DNA of 64,000 bases from JBJXGE01 sp046154185. GTDB taxonomy: Bacteria > Planctomycetota > UBA8108 > UBA1146 > JAJFFE01. The notes beneath the pieces are model-generated. The model did not search any database. It saw nothing but the letters and a program-made list of their open reading frames with translations, and was not told the origin of the DNA. Location: contig JBJXGE010000021.1 of NCBI GenBank assembly GCA_046154185.1, positions 1-64,000 of the forward strand, written 5' to 3'. The first letter of the stretch is position 1, and every line of letters begins with the position of its first letter. Shown here piece after piece: positions 28,301 to 37,135 of this stretch. The translations under genes were made by a program, and so were the position numbers.

Positions 28301-31300
28301 GAAGTCGTCGAGAGATGTTATCCCGTCACCGCAGTGCGGACCTTCGTCAGAGATCACGACGACAAACCGCTGGCTACCGGGCGTCCACGGAAACAACTCG
28401 CAGACGGCTTCGGTCGCGCGCCCCCAATCCTCGGTAATCTCACTGAAAAACGCACCGCAGTCGGTGCCGATCGCCGCGCCGAGCAGATCGCGCACGTTGG
28501 CGGTAAGACACGCGAAGTCTCCGCCGGGCGTGTTGGCGATGCCGAGAATCTCGGCGCGCACCGCCACGTCGTTGGCGCCGAGAAACTCGATGACTTCCGG
28601 CAACAGCGTGCAGAGCGCCGCCGCGTCGTCGTTCATCGACGTCGACGTGTCGACGACGAAGACCAGGTCGACGCGCGCGCATGGCAGGCATTCGTCTGGT
28701 ACGCCATCGCCGTTCAGGTCGGTCGAGAGCCCGGCAGCGATGTCGCACTCGTCGGGCACGCCGTTTTGATTGCAGTCGAAACTCAGGTCGAGTGCGAGAT
28801 CGCACGCGTCGTCCTGACCATTGCCATTACAGTCCGTGACGCCGGCGCCGGGCGCGCAACGACGAAACTCGTAAACCGCGCCTTCGGCCGTGACAAACAT
28901 CCGCCGGCCGTCTGCGCTCAAGTCGATGCACGCAAAGCCACCGTCGGTCGGCAACCGCACGCCGGTGATGACATCGGTGTGCGAACCGTTCGCCGGATCG
29001 ACGCGCACGACGCGGCCGTTCAAGCGATCGACGACGAGTAGCGAATCATCGATCGGATCGAGCGTAATACCAGCCGGCGCAAGACCCGTCGCGCCGATGT
29101 CGGTGAGCACAGCGCCCGGATCGAGACGCCAAACGAACCCCGTTTGCCCCGGCAGGCCGGCGTCGGCGATGTAGACCTGCTGCGATGAGATCGTCACGTC
29201 CACAGCATCGACCAAGAGTCCCGAGTCGGGATACAGCAGCACTTCGCCTTCGGCTGTTGTCGCGGAGAATGACCACACGCCATCTTCACTTCCATCGCCG
29301 CGGTCGACCACGACGCCGCGACCCGCAAGTGCGAGTGGACCCGAGTAGTTGGCCGGCGCGAACGCGAATCCCGCCGGATCGTCGTCGCCCGCGCCAAGAC
29401 CCGACACCCAAATTCCGCCGCCGTACTTTCGCAGTCGACCAGCCCCGTCTTCCGAGTAAAAGGCGTCACCGGACGGCGCAATCTCGACCGCGGCAATCGC
29501 ATCGCTCGACGCCTCGAGAAACAACGGCACGCCCGACGGCTGGAGTAAGAACAAGTCATCTCCGCCTTCGCGCACGCCGACGTAGAGTTGCTCGTCCACA
29601 TCGTTCCAGTGGGCGCTCGCCACGCGCGCGAAATTCAAGCGCGCCGTCAGTTGCCATTCGGACGCAACGACCACCGGATCGCCGAGCGTGCCGTACTTGA
29701 GCGCGAACGTGCCGCTTGGCACCGACTGGAAGTCACCGTCTAACACCAACGTGTAAGCCAAGCCCGGCTCGAGAAAGAGCGGTCCGCGGTCGTCTTGAAG
29801 CGGATCGGCGGTGGCGGCGTTCAGAAACAATCCCGCCGCTTCGCCGAGAGCATCGAAGAGCGACCATTTGAGCTCAGCCGCGCCAACGACGATGTCGAAT
29901 ATCACGCTGCGATCGCGCGGGACTACGAAGGTGTAGCGTGCGGTTCCGCCGGCGCTCGGTATCGCGTCGGTCACCGTGTCGCCGACTTCTAGCGTGGCAA
30001 CGGTGTCGAGCGCCTCGTGCACCTGAAACTGATAGCTCACCGTCGCGCCGCCGGCCGCAGAAATCTCAATCGCGTAGACACCAGCGGCGAGCGTGAAGGG
30101 CCCCAGATCGCCGGTCGCCGTGGAGGTCAGAGGGTCGCTCGCGATGCTCACGTCGTTCGGATCACGCAGCGTCCAAGTTCCGGCGCTGGCGAGCAGGGTG
30201 TCGAGATAGACCGTCGTGGGTTCGCCCGCGATCTCGAATTCGAATCGATGCTTGGAACCGCTCACGGCGATCGCGCCTGTTACGATTTGCCCGAGCGCGA
30301 TCGCCTGAGTGCTGTCAGCGACCGGCACGACTTGAAATCGGTAGTCCGGCGTGTCGTCGCCGGTCGGATCCAACACGAGCGAGTAGTCACCGGCGGCCAG
30401 CGTGAAGGGTCCACGATCGCCCGTCGTCGCCGACGTGGCGGCCGCAATGGCAAAGACCGCTGCACCGGTGGAGTCGAAGAGGCCCCAACTGAAACCGAGA
30501 CCCGTCTGTTGCAGGTCAAAGTACACGCTTTGCTGCGTCGGAATCGTCAACTCATACACGTGCGAACTGCCCGGCGTAATGAAGACGCTGTCGATGAGCT
30601 CCCCGACGGCAAGCGGCGTCACCGTCGAGCTGGTGCTGATGATCGAGAACGTGTAACTCGGGAGTGCCTCCACTTGCGGATCGATCACGAGCTCGTATTC
30701 GCCAGCGCCCAGAAAATACGGGCCTTGGTCCGCGACGACCGAGCTCGCAGTCGTCAGCGGAAAGACAGCGGTGCCGACGGCGTCGACCAGCTGCCACTGC
30801 AACGCGACGCTGAGTTGCGTCAAGTCTATGAAGACCTGCTGCGCGCTTGCGAGCGAGAGCGTGTACGTGGACGTCGAGCCTTTCTGCGTGATGGCGCCGA
30901 CCGTGGCGACATCGAGACTCATGGGCGTAACGGCATCAGTGGTGGTAAGTAGCGTGAACGCGTAGCTCGGCGTGCTCGTCGACGAGTGAAACACCGTAAG
31001 CACGTAAGTGCCATCGACGAGCGCGAACGGGCCACGATCGTCGAGCGTCGGCGTCGTCGCGTTCAAGTTCGTGAAAATCGCTTGCCCGACACCGTCGACG
31101 AGTGACCAGCGCAAACCGGTCGCACCCTGGGTGAGATCTAAATAGTATTTTTGCGCCGCCGTGGCGGCAAACGTGTAGGAGTCGATTTCCCCGGCAACAC
31201 CGATCGCGCCCGCGACCGGCACGCCTGCGGTGATCGCACCGCCGCTCGGCACGAAACCACTCAGACCATCGTCGACGATCTCAAAACTATAGCTCGCGAT

Positions 31301-32878
31301 CGCGCTTCCCTCCGGCAACACCGTCAGCGTGTAGTTTCCGCCCATGAGCGCAATCGGCGCGGTGTCCGCCAACTGCGTCGTGCGCGCCAAGACTTCCCGC
31401 CCGACGCTATCGACGATCATCCAGTTGAGTGTCGTCGCGGACGAACTCGAAAGCAGGTCGAGGCGAATTTCCTGTGCCGGCGCGGCGGTGAAGGTGTACT
31501 CGGCGCGTTGACTCGGCATTGCGACGGCGCTAGTAATCGTCGCGCCGATCGAGGTCGTGGCGACCGTGTGGACGACGTCGACCATCGTCACGTCATAGGT
31601 TCCCGTTTGGCCCGGCTCGCCAAGCACCACCAACGAGTACTCGCCACCCATGAGGGCGATCGGTCCCGTGTCGCCCAGAGTGGTGGTGTTCACTGCGATC
31701 GATCGGCCGAGCGCATCGACGAGCCGCCAATTGAGCGAGCTAGCAACCGGCGAATTGAAATCGAGGTGGATCTCCTGTCCCGGTGTGGCCGTGAAAGTGT
31801 AAGTGTCTTTCTTGCCAGCCGGCGCGATGCTCCCGCTCGTGAGCGTTCCGAACGGCAACGCAGCAGCGCCATCAGTGACGAGCGCCACTTGAAACGAGTA
31901 CGTGCCGGTCACCGTACCGAGCGCAACAACGGACACGGTGTAGTCGCCGCCGAGGAGCGCGAACGGTCCTTGATCGTTCAAGTTTGTCGTTTGCGCAAGT
32001 AGCACCCGACCGTTCGAGTCTTCTAGGATCCACCCGAACGCCGTCGTCGCCGAGACGGCCGTTTGATCGAGTGCGATCACCTGACCGGCGGCGGCGGTAA
32101 ACGTGTAGCGGTCGCGCTCCCCGGGTGTCACGGAACTACCCGCGACCGTTTGGCCGATGGCGATGGACTGCGAGTCGCTCGTGACCGAGCGCAATCGTAG
32201 CTCGTAGGCGCTGACGCCACCGAGGCGCGAAATCACGCTGACGCGATACTCGCCGCCTTGCAGCGTGAGCGGACCTTGATCGAGGAGCGCCGAAGTGGGA
32301 GTGATGAGCGCACGCCCGTGCTCGTCGACGAGCTCGAGGGACAATACCCCCGCGGTACCGACCGATACGACATCGAAATAGACGCGCGCGCCGGGCGGCG
32401 TCGAGAACGTGTAGTCGTGGCGACTGCCGGGCCGCGTAATCGCAGCCGCAGTCGCGGGGCCGTCGAGCGCAAGCGTGAAATTCTCCGCGTGAGCGTCGAC
32501 GAGCGTGAATCCGAAACTGCTCGCGCCGCCGGCTTCGCTCAGCACGGCGATGGTGTACGTGCCGCCGAGAAGCGACACGGGACCCAAGTCGTTGAGTCCG
32601 GACAAGTCGGAGCGCAGCGTGCGGCCGCGCGCATCGCACAGTTTCCAGTTGACGAGCGCCGGCGCCGACGCGCTCGTGCGATCGAGGTAGACGACCGCGC
32701 CAAAGGGCGCCGCGAAACTGTATTCGCGCACTTCGTCGGCGGCGATGTCGCCGGTGACCGAATCGCCGATCGCGATCGGCGTCGGACGGCCGAGCGCCTC
32801 TTGCGCGCCAACGCGTTGGCTGACAGCCAGTAGCACGCTCAACAACAGGAGCGGCAGTGTGTAGTCGCGAACTGACAT
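22319..32878 (-). CDS. giant secreted multidomain RHS/YD-repeat protein (3519 aa)
   Basis: Start ATG 32878 has a GAGGAG ribosome-binding site; a signal peptide ends near RVGAQ. In order: ten PPC-like (bacterial pre-peptidase C-terminal) repeats of ~110-120 residues (25-1170; recurring DRGPFxLxGGxYxLxV); a propeller-like segment; thrombospondin-3/EF-like DCNxNGxxDxCD repeats (~1340-1400); a VWA domain with intact metal motif DTSTS (~1410); five putative Ig (He_PIG) repeats beginning N-R-A-P (~1800-2270); two more Ig-like units; an RHS N-cap (from ~2450); YD repeats (~2650-3250); and the RHS core (GLGYFRARYYQPTLGRFLSEDP in two pieces, ending ~3393). The last 126 residues are unique and partly hydrophobic. 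RHS shells encapsulate a C-terminal payload; here it may be a toxin or adhesin. Free-standing in the genome, with no immunity gene seen. Confidence 0.93.
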   Translation of the reverse strand: MSVRDYTLPLLLLSVLLAVSQRVGAQEALGRPTPIAIGDSVTGDIAADEVREYSFAAPFGAVVYLDRTSASAPALVNWKLCDARGRTLRSDLSGLNDLGPVSLLGGTYTIAVLSEAGGASSFGFTLVDAHAENFTLALDGPATAAAITRPGSRHDYTFSTPPGARVYFDVVSVGTAGVLSLELVDEHGRALITPTSALLDQGPLTLQGGEYRVSVISRLGGVSAYELRLRSVTSDSQSIAIGQTVAGSSVTPGERDRYTFTAAAGQVIALDQTAVSATTAFGWILEDSNGRVLLAQTTNLNDQGPFALLGGDYTVSVVALGTVTGTYSFQVALVTDGAAALPFGTLTSGSIAPAGKKDTYTFTATPGQEIHLDFNSPVASSLNWRLVDALGRSIAVNTTTLGDTGPIALMGGEYSLVVLGEPGQTGTYDVTMVDVVHTVATTSIGATITSAVAMPSQRAEYTFTAAPAQEIRLDLLSSSSATTLNWMIVDSVGREVLARTTQLADTAPIALMGGNYTLTVLPEGSAIASYSFEIVDDGLSGFVPSGGAITAGVPVAGAIGVAGEIDSYTFAATAAQKYYLDLTQGATGLRWSLVDGVGQAIFTNLNATTPTLDDRGPFALVDGTYVLTVFHSSTSTPSYAFTLLTTTDAVTPMSLDVATVGAITQKGSTSTYTLSLASAQQVFIDLTQLSVALQWQLVDAVGTAVFPLTTASSVVADQGPYFLGAGEYELVIDPQVEALPSYTFSIISTSSTVTPLAVGELIDSVFITPGSSHVYELTIPTQQSVYFDLQQTGLGFSWGLFDSTGAAVFAIAAATSATTGDRGPFTLAAGDYSLVLDPTGDDTPDYRFQVVPVADSTQAIALGQIVTGAIAVSGSKHRFEFEIAGEPTTVYLDTLLASAGTWTLRDPNDVSIASDPLTSTATGDLGPFTLAAGVYAIEISAAGGATVSYQFQVHEALDTVATLEVGDTVTDAIPSAGGTARYTFVVPRDRSVIFDIVVGAAELKWSLFDALGEAAGLFLNAATADPLQDDRGPLFLEPGLAYTLVLDGDFQSVPSGTFALKYGTLGDPVVVASEWQLTARLNFARVASAHWNDVDEQLYVGVREGGDDLFLLQPSGVPLFLEASSDAIAAVEIAPSGDAFYSEDGAGRLRKYGGGIWVSGLGAGDDDPAGFAFAPANYSGPLALAGRGVVVDRGDGSEDGVWSFSATTAEGEVLLYPDSGLLVDAVDVTISSQQVYIADAGLPGQTGFVWRLDPGAVLTDIGATGLAPAGITLDPIDDSLLVVDRLNGRVVRVDPANGSHTDVITGVRLPTDGGFACIDLSADGRRMFVTAEGAVYEFRRCAPGAGVTDCNGNGQDDACDLALDLSFDCNQNGVPDECDIAAGLSTDLNGDGVPDECLPCARVDLVFVVDTSTSMNDDAAALCTLLPEVIEFLGANDVAVRAEILGIANTPGGDFACLTANVRDLLGAAIGTDCGAFFSEITEDWGRATEAVCELFPWTPGSQRFVVVISDEGPHCGDGITSLDDFSVAVAITAAQAADVRVSTITGTGSAVAVVDLAAALATGTGGLALTIAESATEIGAAVRDIVISSCPCGAGIAELQPLVGSAFPAGTPVTISGRVNSLDPSRPIVDVFVGGASADSIDLAGRFFKTVTLAVGMNSIAIEVVQSCGSTESTLALEGLPAGSDAPVVATDVTLAVVAEYSDTTFSLASSTLSVTCQGCNVSDSALRGPLKMVIEGFTEPTVSVASPDGVTADGKPYFEFLAAGELLFAGGCTPARTLLFSNPQHVQVLFEATWLAAENRAPTFASSPPTSVAIGAPYSYTPIATDLDGDAVSFVLSAAPLGMAMDALTHVVTWLPSAADLGNHTVAIRASDLFGGSATQEFTLAAISAPANRAPYFTSSPLTHVAVGAEYIYAATAADLDADTLAFELLAAPTGMTVNASGVVVWPFALPGLFDVALQVSDGQGGSALQQYQLAAGAVSLNPHVPQLFGSPTPTAVVDQLYLYQPAAFDSDFGDVLSFTLALAPTGMVIDPATGRVTWIPNATQLGSHAATLAVSDGYGGVNSQSWDIEVVGVAANRAPVILSTPSFYAEVGVEYEYQVVAIDADLDAITYSLVAAPLGMSINGATGLVTWTPTSTGSVTIAIRVLDAMGGAGSQAYLATVIPPNGAPMITSTPATTAVVGGNYRYAAEATDPDGHLIAYSLDVAPAGMNVGAISGLVSWSPTTAQLGPQLVTLRVADPYGASVTQAFTVQVSADTTAPEVTIAVSHETAPFGQDVLITVGAADDVGVASRTLRVDGVLTTLDALGSVIYSAPMPGAFLLEATATDASGNVGVAARSITLLAPDPEQPVVTLIAPQPDAQVSGVVDIVATIADNVRAGLTWTVSLRRDSERSYQLLASGAGPVTAATVAQLDTTLLANDAYWIEILGQDAIGNTGGVQFRVQVVGELKLGQYETTFVDLTIPLAGIPLTITRRYSSLAPERGDFGFGWQLGLAGELRDDAAEFSHPVALVDDLNDEPFQPGTRVHVTLPSGRRVGFTFQPTPTMFGFVVTPRFEPDAGVTETLEALSQFGGTTLLFTGTACFEFIFPYNPREYVLTTEKGVRYTIDEHDGLLRMEDIFGNAIDVTPSGLVSSTGIEIGFERDGQGRITRILEPSADGTPRSGGQLVYTYDANGNLASSTDAAGNTTEYFYEVAAFPHHLTRIEDPLDRPVVRNVFGADGRLVAQCTMDGDIVTLEGCSQVEYDAAAGTQTIFDGNGDRTDLFFDAAGNLSLERRWLGATPLDTVRTYDVEHHLLTDTDPLGNVQSYTYDERGNRLTAEDAAGRMWLYGYDDSDNITSLCDPVGNCISYVFDDQRRPLVRTDALGLSETYTWGAFGLLESVTDVNGQTWLYEYDEHARVERVVHPDGSEVNFVHDALGRLTTATDRNGQTITYEYDAKHRVIEERWHTTPEQVFAFEYNAVGLLTSAAGPGSAQTFEYWPTGAPREVRNESVDGSTAHVVAYGYDDGAGQLAAGYDGNGKVTHVFDSFGGLTEYEYDALGRLDSIRQTGADPELLDRSAVASPVIGRSMRFEYSHASLLTAARRFNDAGGALPAIDTLYAYDCGGCAGRVESIEHRLAGGGAVLHALFYTRDANGDVLSTVDAEGAHTALNDGGRRLLSATHPVTPGLSAESYSYDGSNNRIASHRSASYVYGGTGNQLIEDDEFEYAYDLNGNLIEETRKSNGLVRRFVYDYRNRLTSVRLLTPGGVEIWSASYGYDTANRRIRSVENGVEREYVYDGGNPIIVLDGAGAVLKRRLYAHSIDSVYGYTSGGDAYWYLTDAQGSIRDVVDESGAMARHYVYDSFGAVVGGVGALDDDVRFQSREFSDLTGLGYFRARYYQPTLGRFLSEDPRLPHRYDFAESNPLLFRDPSGKVTAIEYACKAVHGISVVTSVLQITNPVAKLWYQVAAAVVLLEPPPEGGGGIASAFRTEIIKATIDNIIEELVTDYNTYAGCALKAFNWVREPPQLPPDPSDYGL

Positions 32879-33045
32879 GCGAGTTCTCCTCGCGGCGCAC
32901 GAGGGTCGGCGCCGCCAAACGGGTTGAGTATTCGGTTTCAGTGTGAGGCGCGGCGGTCACCGAGCGGACGATTCACGCCGCGCACAGATCTATCACCCGA
33001 AAAAGTGCGGCCATTGGGACAGGAAAAATGACTTTGCGGAGGGAC

Positions 33046-34782
33046 CTACGGCTGGCACGCCGCGCTGTCGACGCAATTCAGAGTGTCGATCGGCCCCGAA
33101 TCGGGGCCGCAGCCGGGATAAGGCGCCGGCAGTGGCGGCCCAGCCGTGAAGAGGAACTCGAGCAGATACACGGGATCGGCGATGTTGATCGTCGAGTCGT
33201 TGTTTGCGTCGGCGGCGTCGAAGCACGGCGGCGCGACGCCGAATACAAACAGGTAGCTCAGCGTGTAGGCGGCGTCGGCTATGTTGATGTTGCCGTCGTT
33301 GTTGGAGTCGCCGCGCGCGAACTCGCCAGTGCTCGCCGCCAGTACAGGATGGTGGTCCGCGTAGGAGCTATCGACGATGGTCGCACGCAAAGTGACGACG
33401 CCGGAAGTCGTCTCGGTTATCCAAAGCGGCGCCGGGAAGACGGCGAAGTCGGCGAGATGAAATCGCAGCGTTCCGATCGGCACCAGCGTGCCGGCAACGC
33501 CGGTCGCTATTGCGACGCCGGGCGTCGGACTCCAAACCGAGAAGATGATCCGATCGGGCTCGACCGTGACCGTCGAGGCGCCGAGCGCGCTCTCGAACGC
33601 CGGGCCCTCGCCGAGCGCCGGGCTGAACGGCGTGAGCAGCGCGTCATTGAACCCGAGAATCAGCGTCACTCCCGAGATCGGGCCGGGCGCCTCGATCAGC
33701 ACGGGTATCTCGACATCGCGATCGATGACACCGCTCGGCGGCGACACCGTGACATCGCCGGCGGCCGCTTGGTAAGCGAAATCCGTTTGCTCGAAGCCGG
33801 CTTGGTCCGTCGTTGGATCGAGTGCGCAAAACGTCGCCGGTTCGGGAAGCGGCGCGCCCGCCGCGATCGCCGCGTTCAAGCGCAGATGATCGGCGATCGT
33901 CAGCCATTCGTTGTCGTTCGTGTCGGCGACCTCGACAAGCGCGAAACCGGCGCAATCACCGGGCGCGCTGGCGCCGCCGAACAGCAGATCGAGCAGCAGC
34001 GGAAGATCGGCGGCTTGCGCGGCGAAGTCGCCGTTCAGATCGCCGCGCACGAAGCTGCCGGCGGACGCGGTCGCCGTGACGCTGACGTTGTCGAGACGCA
34101 CGCCGCTCAACGCATCGAAATCGGCGCCGATCAAATCGAAGTAAAGAGTGAGCACGGTGCCGGGCGCGAAGCCCGACGCGACGATCGTCGCGCGTGTTCC
34201 ATCCCAGGTCGCGCTGGGTCCGAGGTTGACGCTGCCGTCCTCCTGCACGTTGAAGCACGAACTCGCAAAGGGCGACCATGGCGCCGCCGCGGGCACGAGG
34301 CTCGAATCGAGTAGCGAAAATTCAAAGGCATCGGGGATGAAGGCGCTCGAAGTATCGAACCCGGGCGCGAGGGTCAGCTCGAACTCGATCGTCGCGAAAT
34401 CACCGGGCACGACGATTGTCTGTTTAAGCTCGACGAGAAACGAGTCGCCCTCGCTCAACTGCGCGAGACCGCCGAGTGCGCTGACCGCGCCCGGCGTGAC
34501 GCCGCCACCCGACTCGATCGCGGTCCAACCCGTGAGCCCCGCCGCGAAGTCGCCGTTGACGATGACTTCTTGTCCTAGCGGCGCACCGCCGAACGCCATT
34601 GTGGTCGGCGCACTGCCAGTCGGCGTGCGCACGATCGTCGTCGCCATGCCGCCGCCGGACCCCGGGATTTGTGAGAGTGATGCTTCCGAAGCGAACGATC
34701 CGATCGATTGCGCGTGCGCGGGTGAGAGCGCGACGATTGCGACCAGTATCACCGCCGATGCGATTGAGCTGCGCGGTTTCAT
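33046..34782 (-). CDS. secreted protein with two dockerin-like modules and a cohesin-like domain
   Basis: A 578-residue protein: signal peptide (ends near SPAHAQ), a beta-sandwich resembling carbohydrate-binding or PEP-CTERM-type modules (VNGDFAAGLTGW at ~75), a first calcium module (RGDLNGDFAAQAADLPLLL, ~245), then a cohesin-like beta-sandwich (~345-470; PSGVIDRDVEIPVLIE, ISGVTLILGFNDALLTPFSP). A canonical dockerin-like pair closes the protein (RGDSNNDGNINIADAAY, ADANNDSTINIADPVYLL). Cohesin- and dockerin-like modules in one chain could self-assemble or cross-link the other dockerin-like proteins; this is inference. A GAGGAAAG ribosome-binding site precedes the ATG. Confidence 0.87.
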   Translation of the reverse strand: MKPRSSIASAVILVAIVALSPAHAQSIGSFASEASLSQIPGSGGGMATTIVRTPTGSAPTTMAFGGAPLGQEVIVNGDFAAGLTGWTAIESGGGVTPGAVSALGGLAQLSEGDSFLVELKQTIVVPGDFATIEFELTLAPGFDTSSAFIPDAFEFSLLDSSLVPAAAPWSPFASSCFNVQEDGSVNLGPSATWDGTRATIVASGFAPGTVLTLYFDLIGADFDALSGVRLDNVSVTATASAGSFVRGDLNGDFAAQAADLPLLLDLLFGGASAPGDCAGFALVEVADTNDNEWLTIADHLRLNAAIAAGAPLPEPATFCALDPTTDQAGFEQTDFAYQAAAGDVTVSPPSGVIDRDVEIPVLIEAPGPISGVTLILGFNDALLTPFSPALGEGPAFESALGASTVTVEPDRIIFSVWSPTPGVAIATGVAGTLVPIGTLRFHLADFAVFPAPLWITETTSGVVTLRATIVDSSYADHHPVLAASTGEFARGDSNNDGNINIADAAYTLSYLFVFGVAPPCFDAADANNDSTINIADPVYLLEFLFTAGPPLPAPYPGCGPDSGPIDTLNCVDSAACQP

Positions 34783-35101
34783 GTTTGCGTCTTTCCTCGT
34801 GGAATCCAGAATTCGAGGCGCGCGGGTCGACGACGCTCGACAGCGCCGGTGCCGCCGCTCTCCTCCTCACACGATTTCTGGATCCACTTGGGACAACAAA
34901 TTCTGAAACTTCGGCGGCGACGCGCTCGACGCGAGCCCGCGTTCGTCAGACTCGCGCGCAGCCGCGCTTTTTGGCGCGACGCATCGCCCGCTTCCAAACA
35001 TCGCTCTGAGCGCATCTTGTGGCGCGCACCGATCGTGCGGCCGTCCCGGCACCTGGCGTGCTTTCCTATATATAGGTGTGCGCAGATCGCTGACGCGAAA
35101 G
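34783..35101. other. intergenic, 319 bp, with an AT-rich palindrome
   Basis: Upstream of the leftward dockerin/cohesin-like gene. A perfect 12-base palindrome CCTATATATAGG lies at 35065-35076 and stands out in G+C-rich DNA. It contains TATATA in both directions and could serve as a -10 element or a binding site. No gene was recognised here. Confidence 0.5.
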
Positions 35102-37135
35102 TTATCCCGGCTGTGACGCCTCCGGAGGTGGCGCCCCCGGCTTCGGCAACATGCGAGCGATGACGAAGAGCAGCACGACGACGACGAGCGCGAGAATTCC
35201 AAAGAAGATCACGCCGCCCCGTCCGGGAATCAACCTCCGCCCCCAACTCGTATTCACGAGTTGCTCCTCGTCCGCGAGCGAAACGACACTTCGACTCGCC
35301 GCGAAGAGCCGATTCGCAACCAAACTCAAGTCATAGCGCGGCGCCGTCGCACGCGAATTGCCATAGTAAAGAAAGCACGGATCGTTCGCGTCTTGGGCGT
35401 TGAAGACGAGTCGCGTCGCGGGATAGAACGCGCGAAACGAACTCAACTCGAGCGGTGGATTGTCGCCGTTGTGCATCACCATGATGATCGTGTCCGACTG
35501 GAGTCGCGCGTTGAGAGCGATCGAGAACTCGTCGCCTCGTAGTTCCGGCGTTCTCTTCCACGATGCGTTACCCAAGTCCCGCTGGTACTTTCGACCTTGC
35601 GCGTCACTGAGCTCCTCGTAGATCGAAACCTCGCGTTGAAAGACGCCCGTACGTGCGGTGCAGGTCAGCCGGCTGACAGGTATCCCGGCAATCGGTAACT
35701 CCAGCGTCCATCGGCTGCGCTTCGGATCTTTCGCATCGACTCCGGCCGTCGCCGCAAGTGGCAAGTCGCGCTGGATCGAGGTGCGCTCGATGAGATATGG
35801 CACTTGCCGCTCCTCACGCAGCAACCGCAAGTCCGAGAGAGCTGGATTCGCGCGCGCGATCACGGCGACGTCAAGTTCGAGCTGTTGCACGCCGGCAGCC
35901 GCGATCTCGACCGCTTTGCGAAATTGCCACGCTGACACGTCGAGCGCCACGCCATCCACGGCGACACCCGGCAGAAACTCCGGCGCGCGAAAGCTCGGAT
36001 TGGCGGCGAGCGGCGAAATTTGCACAGCCTGCAGCTCGACGCGCTTGAGATCGATACTCGACGGCGCCAAATCGTAGCGCGGCGCTGAGCACAAGCGATT
36101 GCCGGTCAGCAAATAGTGAACTCCCGGCGCTTGCGCGTGGAACACCAGATAGACCGGTCGTCGCGCCGCGCGCACGCTGGTGATCTCGAGCGGCGCGCTA
36201 TCGTGGTTTGAAACCAGCACCACCAGCTCGCGCGAGCGAACTTGTTGGCCGACAGGTAACGCCAGGTTCGCCGACGCCGGTTGCCCGGCTATCGCCACGC
36301 GATAGATCATGCCCTGAGCGAGCGGCGATTCTTGAATCGCACTCTCCGAGACCTGGAGCTCGAACACGTCGATGCCCCTGCGAAAGACCGGCGCTGTGGT
36401 CTCGAAGTGCAGTGTTGCGATGCTCAAATTCGCGGCGCCTAGATTCAACAACAGCCGCGTTTCGCCGGGATTCTCGTGCCGCTCTTGGATCCTGACGGCG
36501 TGCGGCTCGATCGGCGGCGCGTCGCTCGGTGCCGCGTGCAGGATCGCACCGGTGAATGGAATCGCGGTCGAGCGTTGATCATCGACGGTGAATCGCAGCC
36601 AGCGCCAGGCGCCGCCGACTTCGATGCGCAGCAAGGGCGCCGAACGGGCCTCGCGAAAAATCGGTCGGCCACTTGCGAGCGTTTGCCAATCTTCGCCATC
36701 GTTTGAACCGGCCAGCTCCACCGACTTGAAGAACTCTTTCGCCGGTGTCTCCAAAGTCACCGCGGCGATCTCTTCAGCGATCCCGGTTTCCAAAGTGATC
36801 ACGGTGGTGGTCGAATTCAGTGTCAGAGTAAACGACTTCGCCGCTTGCGTGACGCTTGCCGCCGGCGACGGACGGTCGACGAAAAACGACAACTCGGCGC
36901 CCGCACCGTCAAAGAGCCGCAAGTCCTCGAGCGTCGGTCGCGCCGCGTCGAGCGTTGCAACCGGCAAACTCAGTTTCACGAGTCCAGGCGCGCTCACCTG
37001 AAACTGTTGTACTCGCTCCCAGTCGCTCGGCAGGTTGTCGGCGCCGGCCGTACGCATCAACGCGATTGCCATCGCGACCCAACAAGCAGCGACAAGTGGC
37101 TGTGCGGGAGAGTGCAGCCGCCGGTGTAACCTCAT
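35102..37135 (-). CDS. DUF3999-family membrane protein
   Basis: A 677-residue protein: signal sequence or N-terminal helix (~10-30), a long extracytoplasmic region of repeated beta-sandwich units (related stretches LxxFDGAGxELSFFVDRP and LRLLREERQVPYLIER), and a C-terminal transmembrane helix (~638-660) with a short proline-rich tail. I place the start at ATG 37135 because it overlaps the stop of the DUF2339 gene as ATGA (37132-37135); the open frame extends to 37375 but would add a basic, non-signal stretch. DUF3999 and DUF2339 genes are known to pair, so the two probably form one membrane complex of unknown function. Confidence 0.88.
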   Translation of the reverse strand: MRLHRRLHSPAQPLVAACWVAMAIALMRTAGADNLPSDWERVQQFQVSAPGLVKLSLPVATLDAARPTLEDLRLFDGAGAELSFFVDRPSPAASVTQAAKSFTLTLNSTTTVITLETGIAEEIAAVTLETPAKEFFKSVELAGSNDGEDWQTLASGRPIFREARSAPLLRIEVGGAWRWLRFTVDDQRSTAIPFTGAILHAAPSDAPPIEPHAVRIQERHENPGETRLLLNLGAANLSIATLHFETTAPVFRRGIDVFELQVSESAIQESPLAQGMIYRVAIAGQPASANLALPVGQQVRSRELVVLVSNHDSAPLEITSVRAARRPVYLVFHAQAPGVHYLLTGNRLCSAPRYDLAPSSIDLKRVELQAVQISPLAANPSFRAPEFLPGVAVDGVALDVSAWQFRKAVEIAAAGVQQLELDVAVIARANPALSDLRLLREERQVPYLIERTSIQRDLPLAATAGVDAKDPKRSRWTLELPIAGIPVSRLTCTARTGVFQREVSIYEELSDAQGRKYQRDLGNASWKRTPELRGDEFSIALNARLQSDTIIMVMHNGDNPPLELSSFRAFYPATRLVFNAQDANDPCFLYYGNSRATAPRYDLSLVANRLFAASRSVVSLADEEQLVNTSWGRRLIPGRGGVIFFGILALVVVVLLFVIARMLPKPGAPPPEASQPG

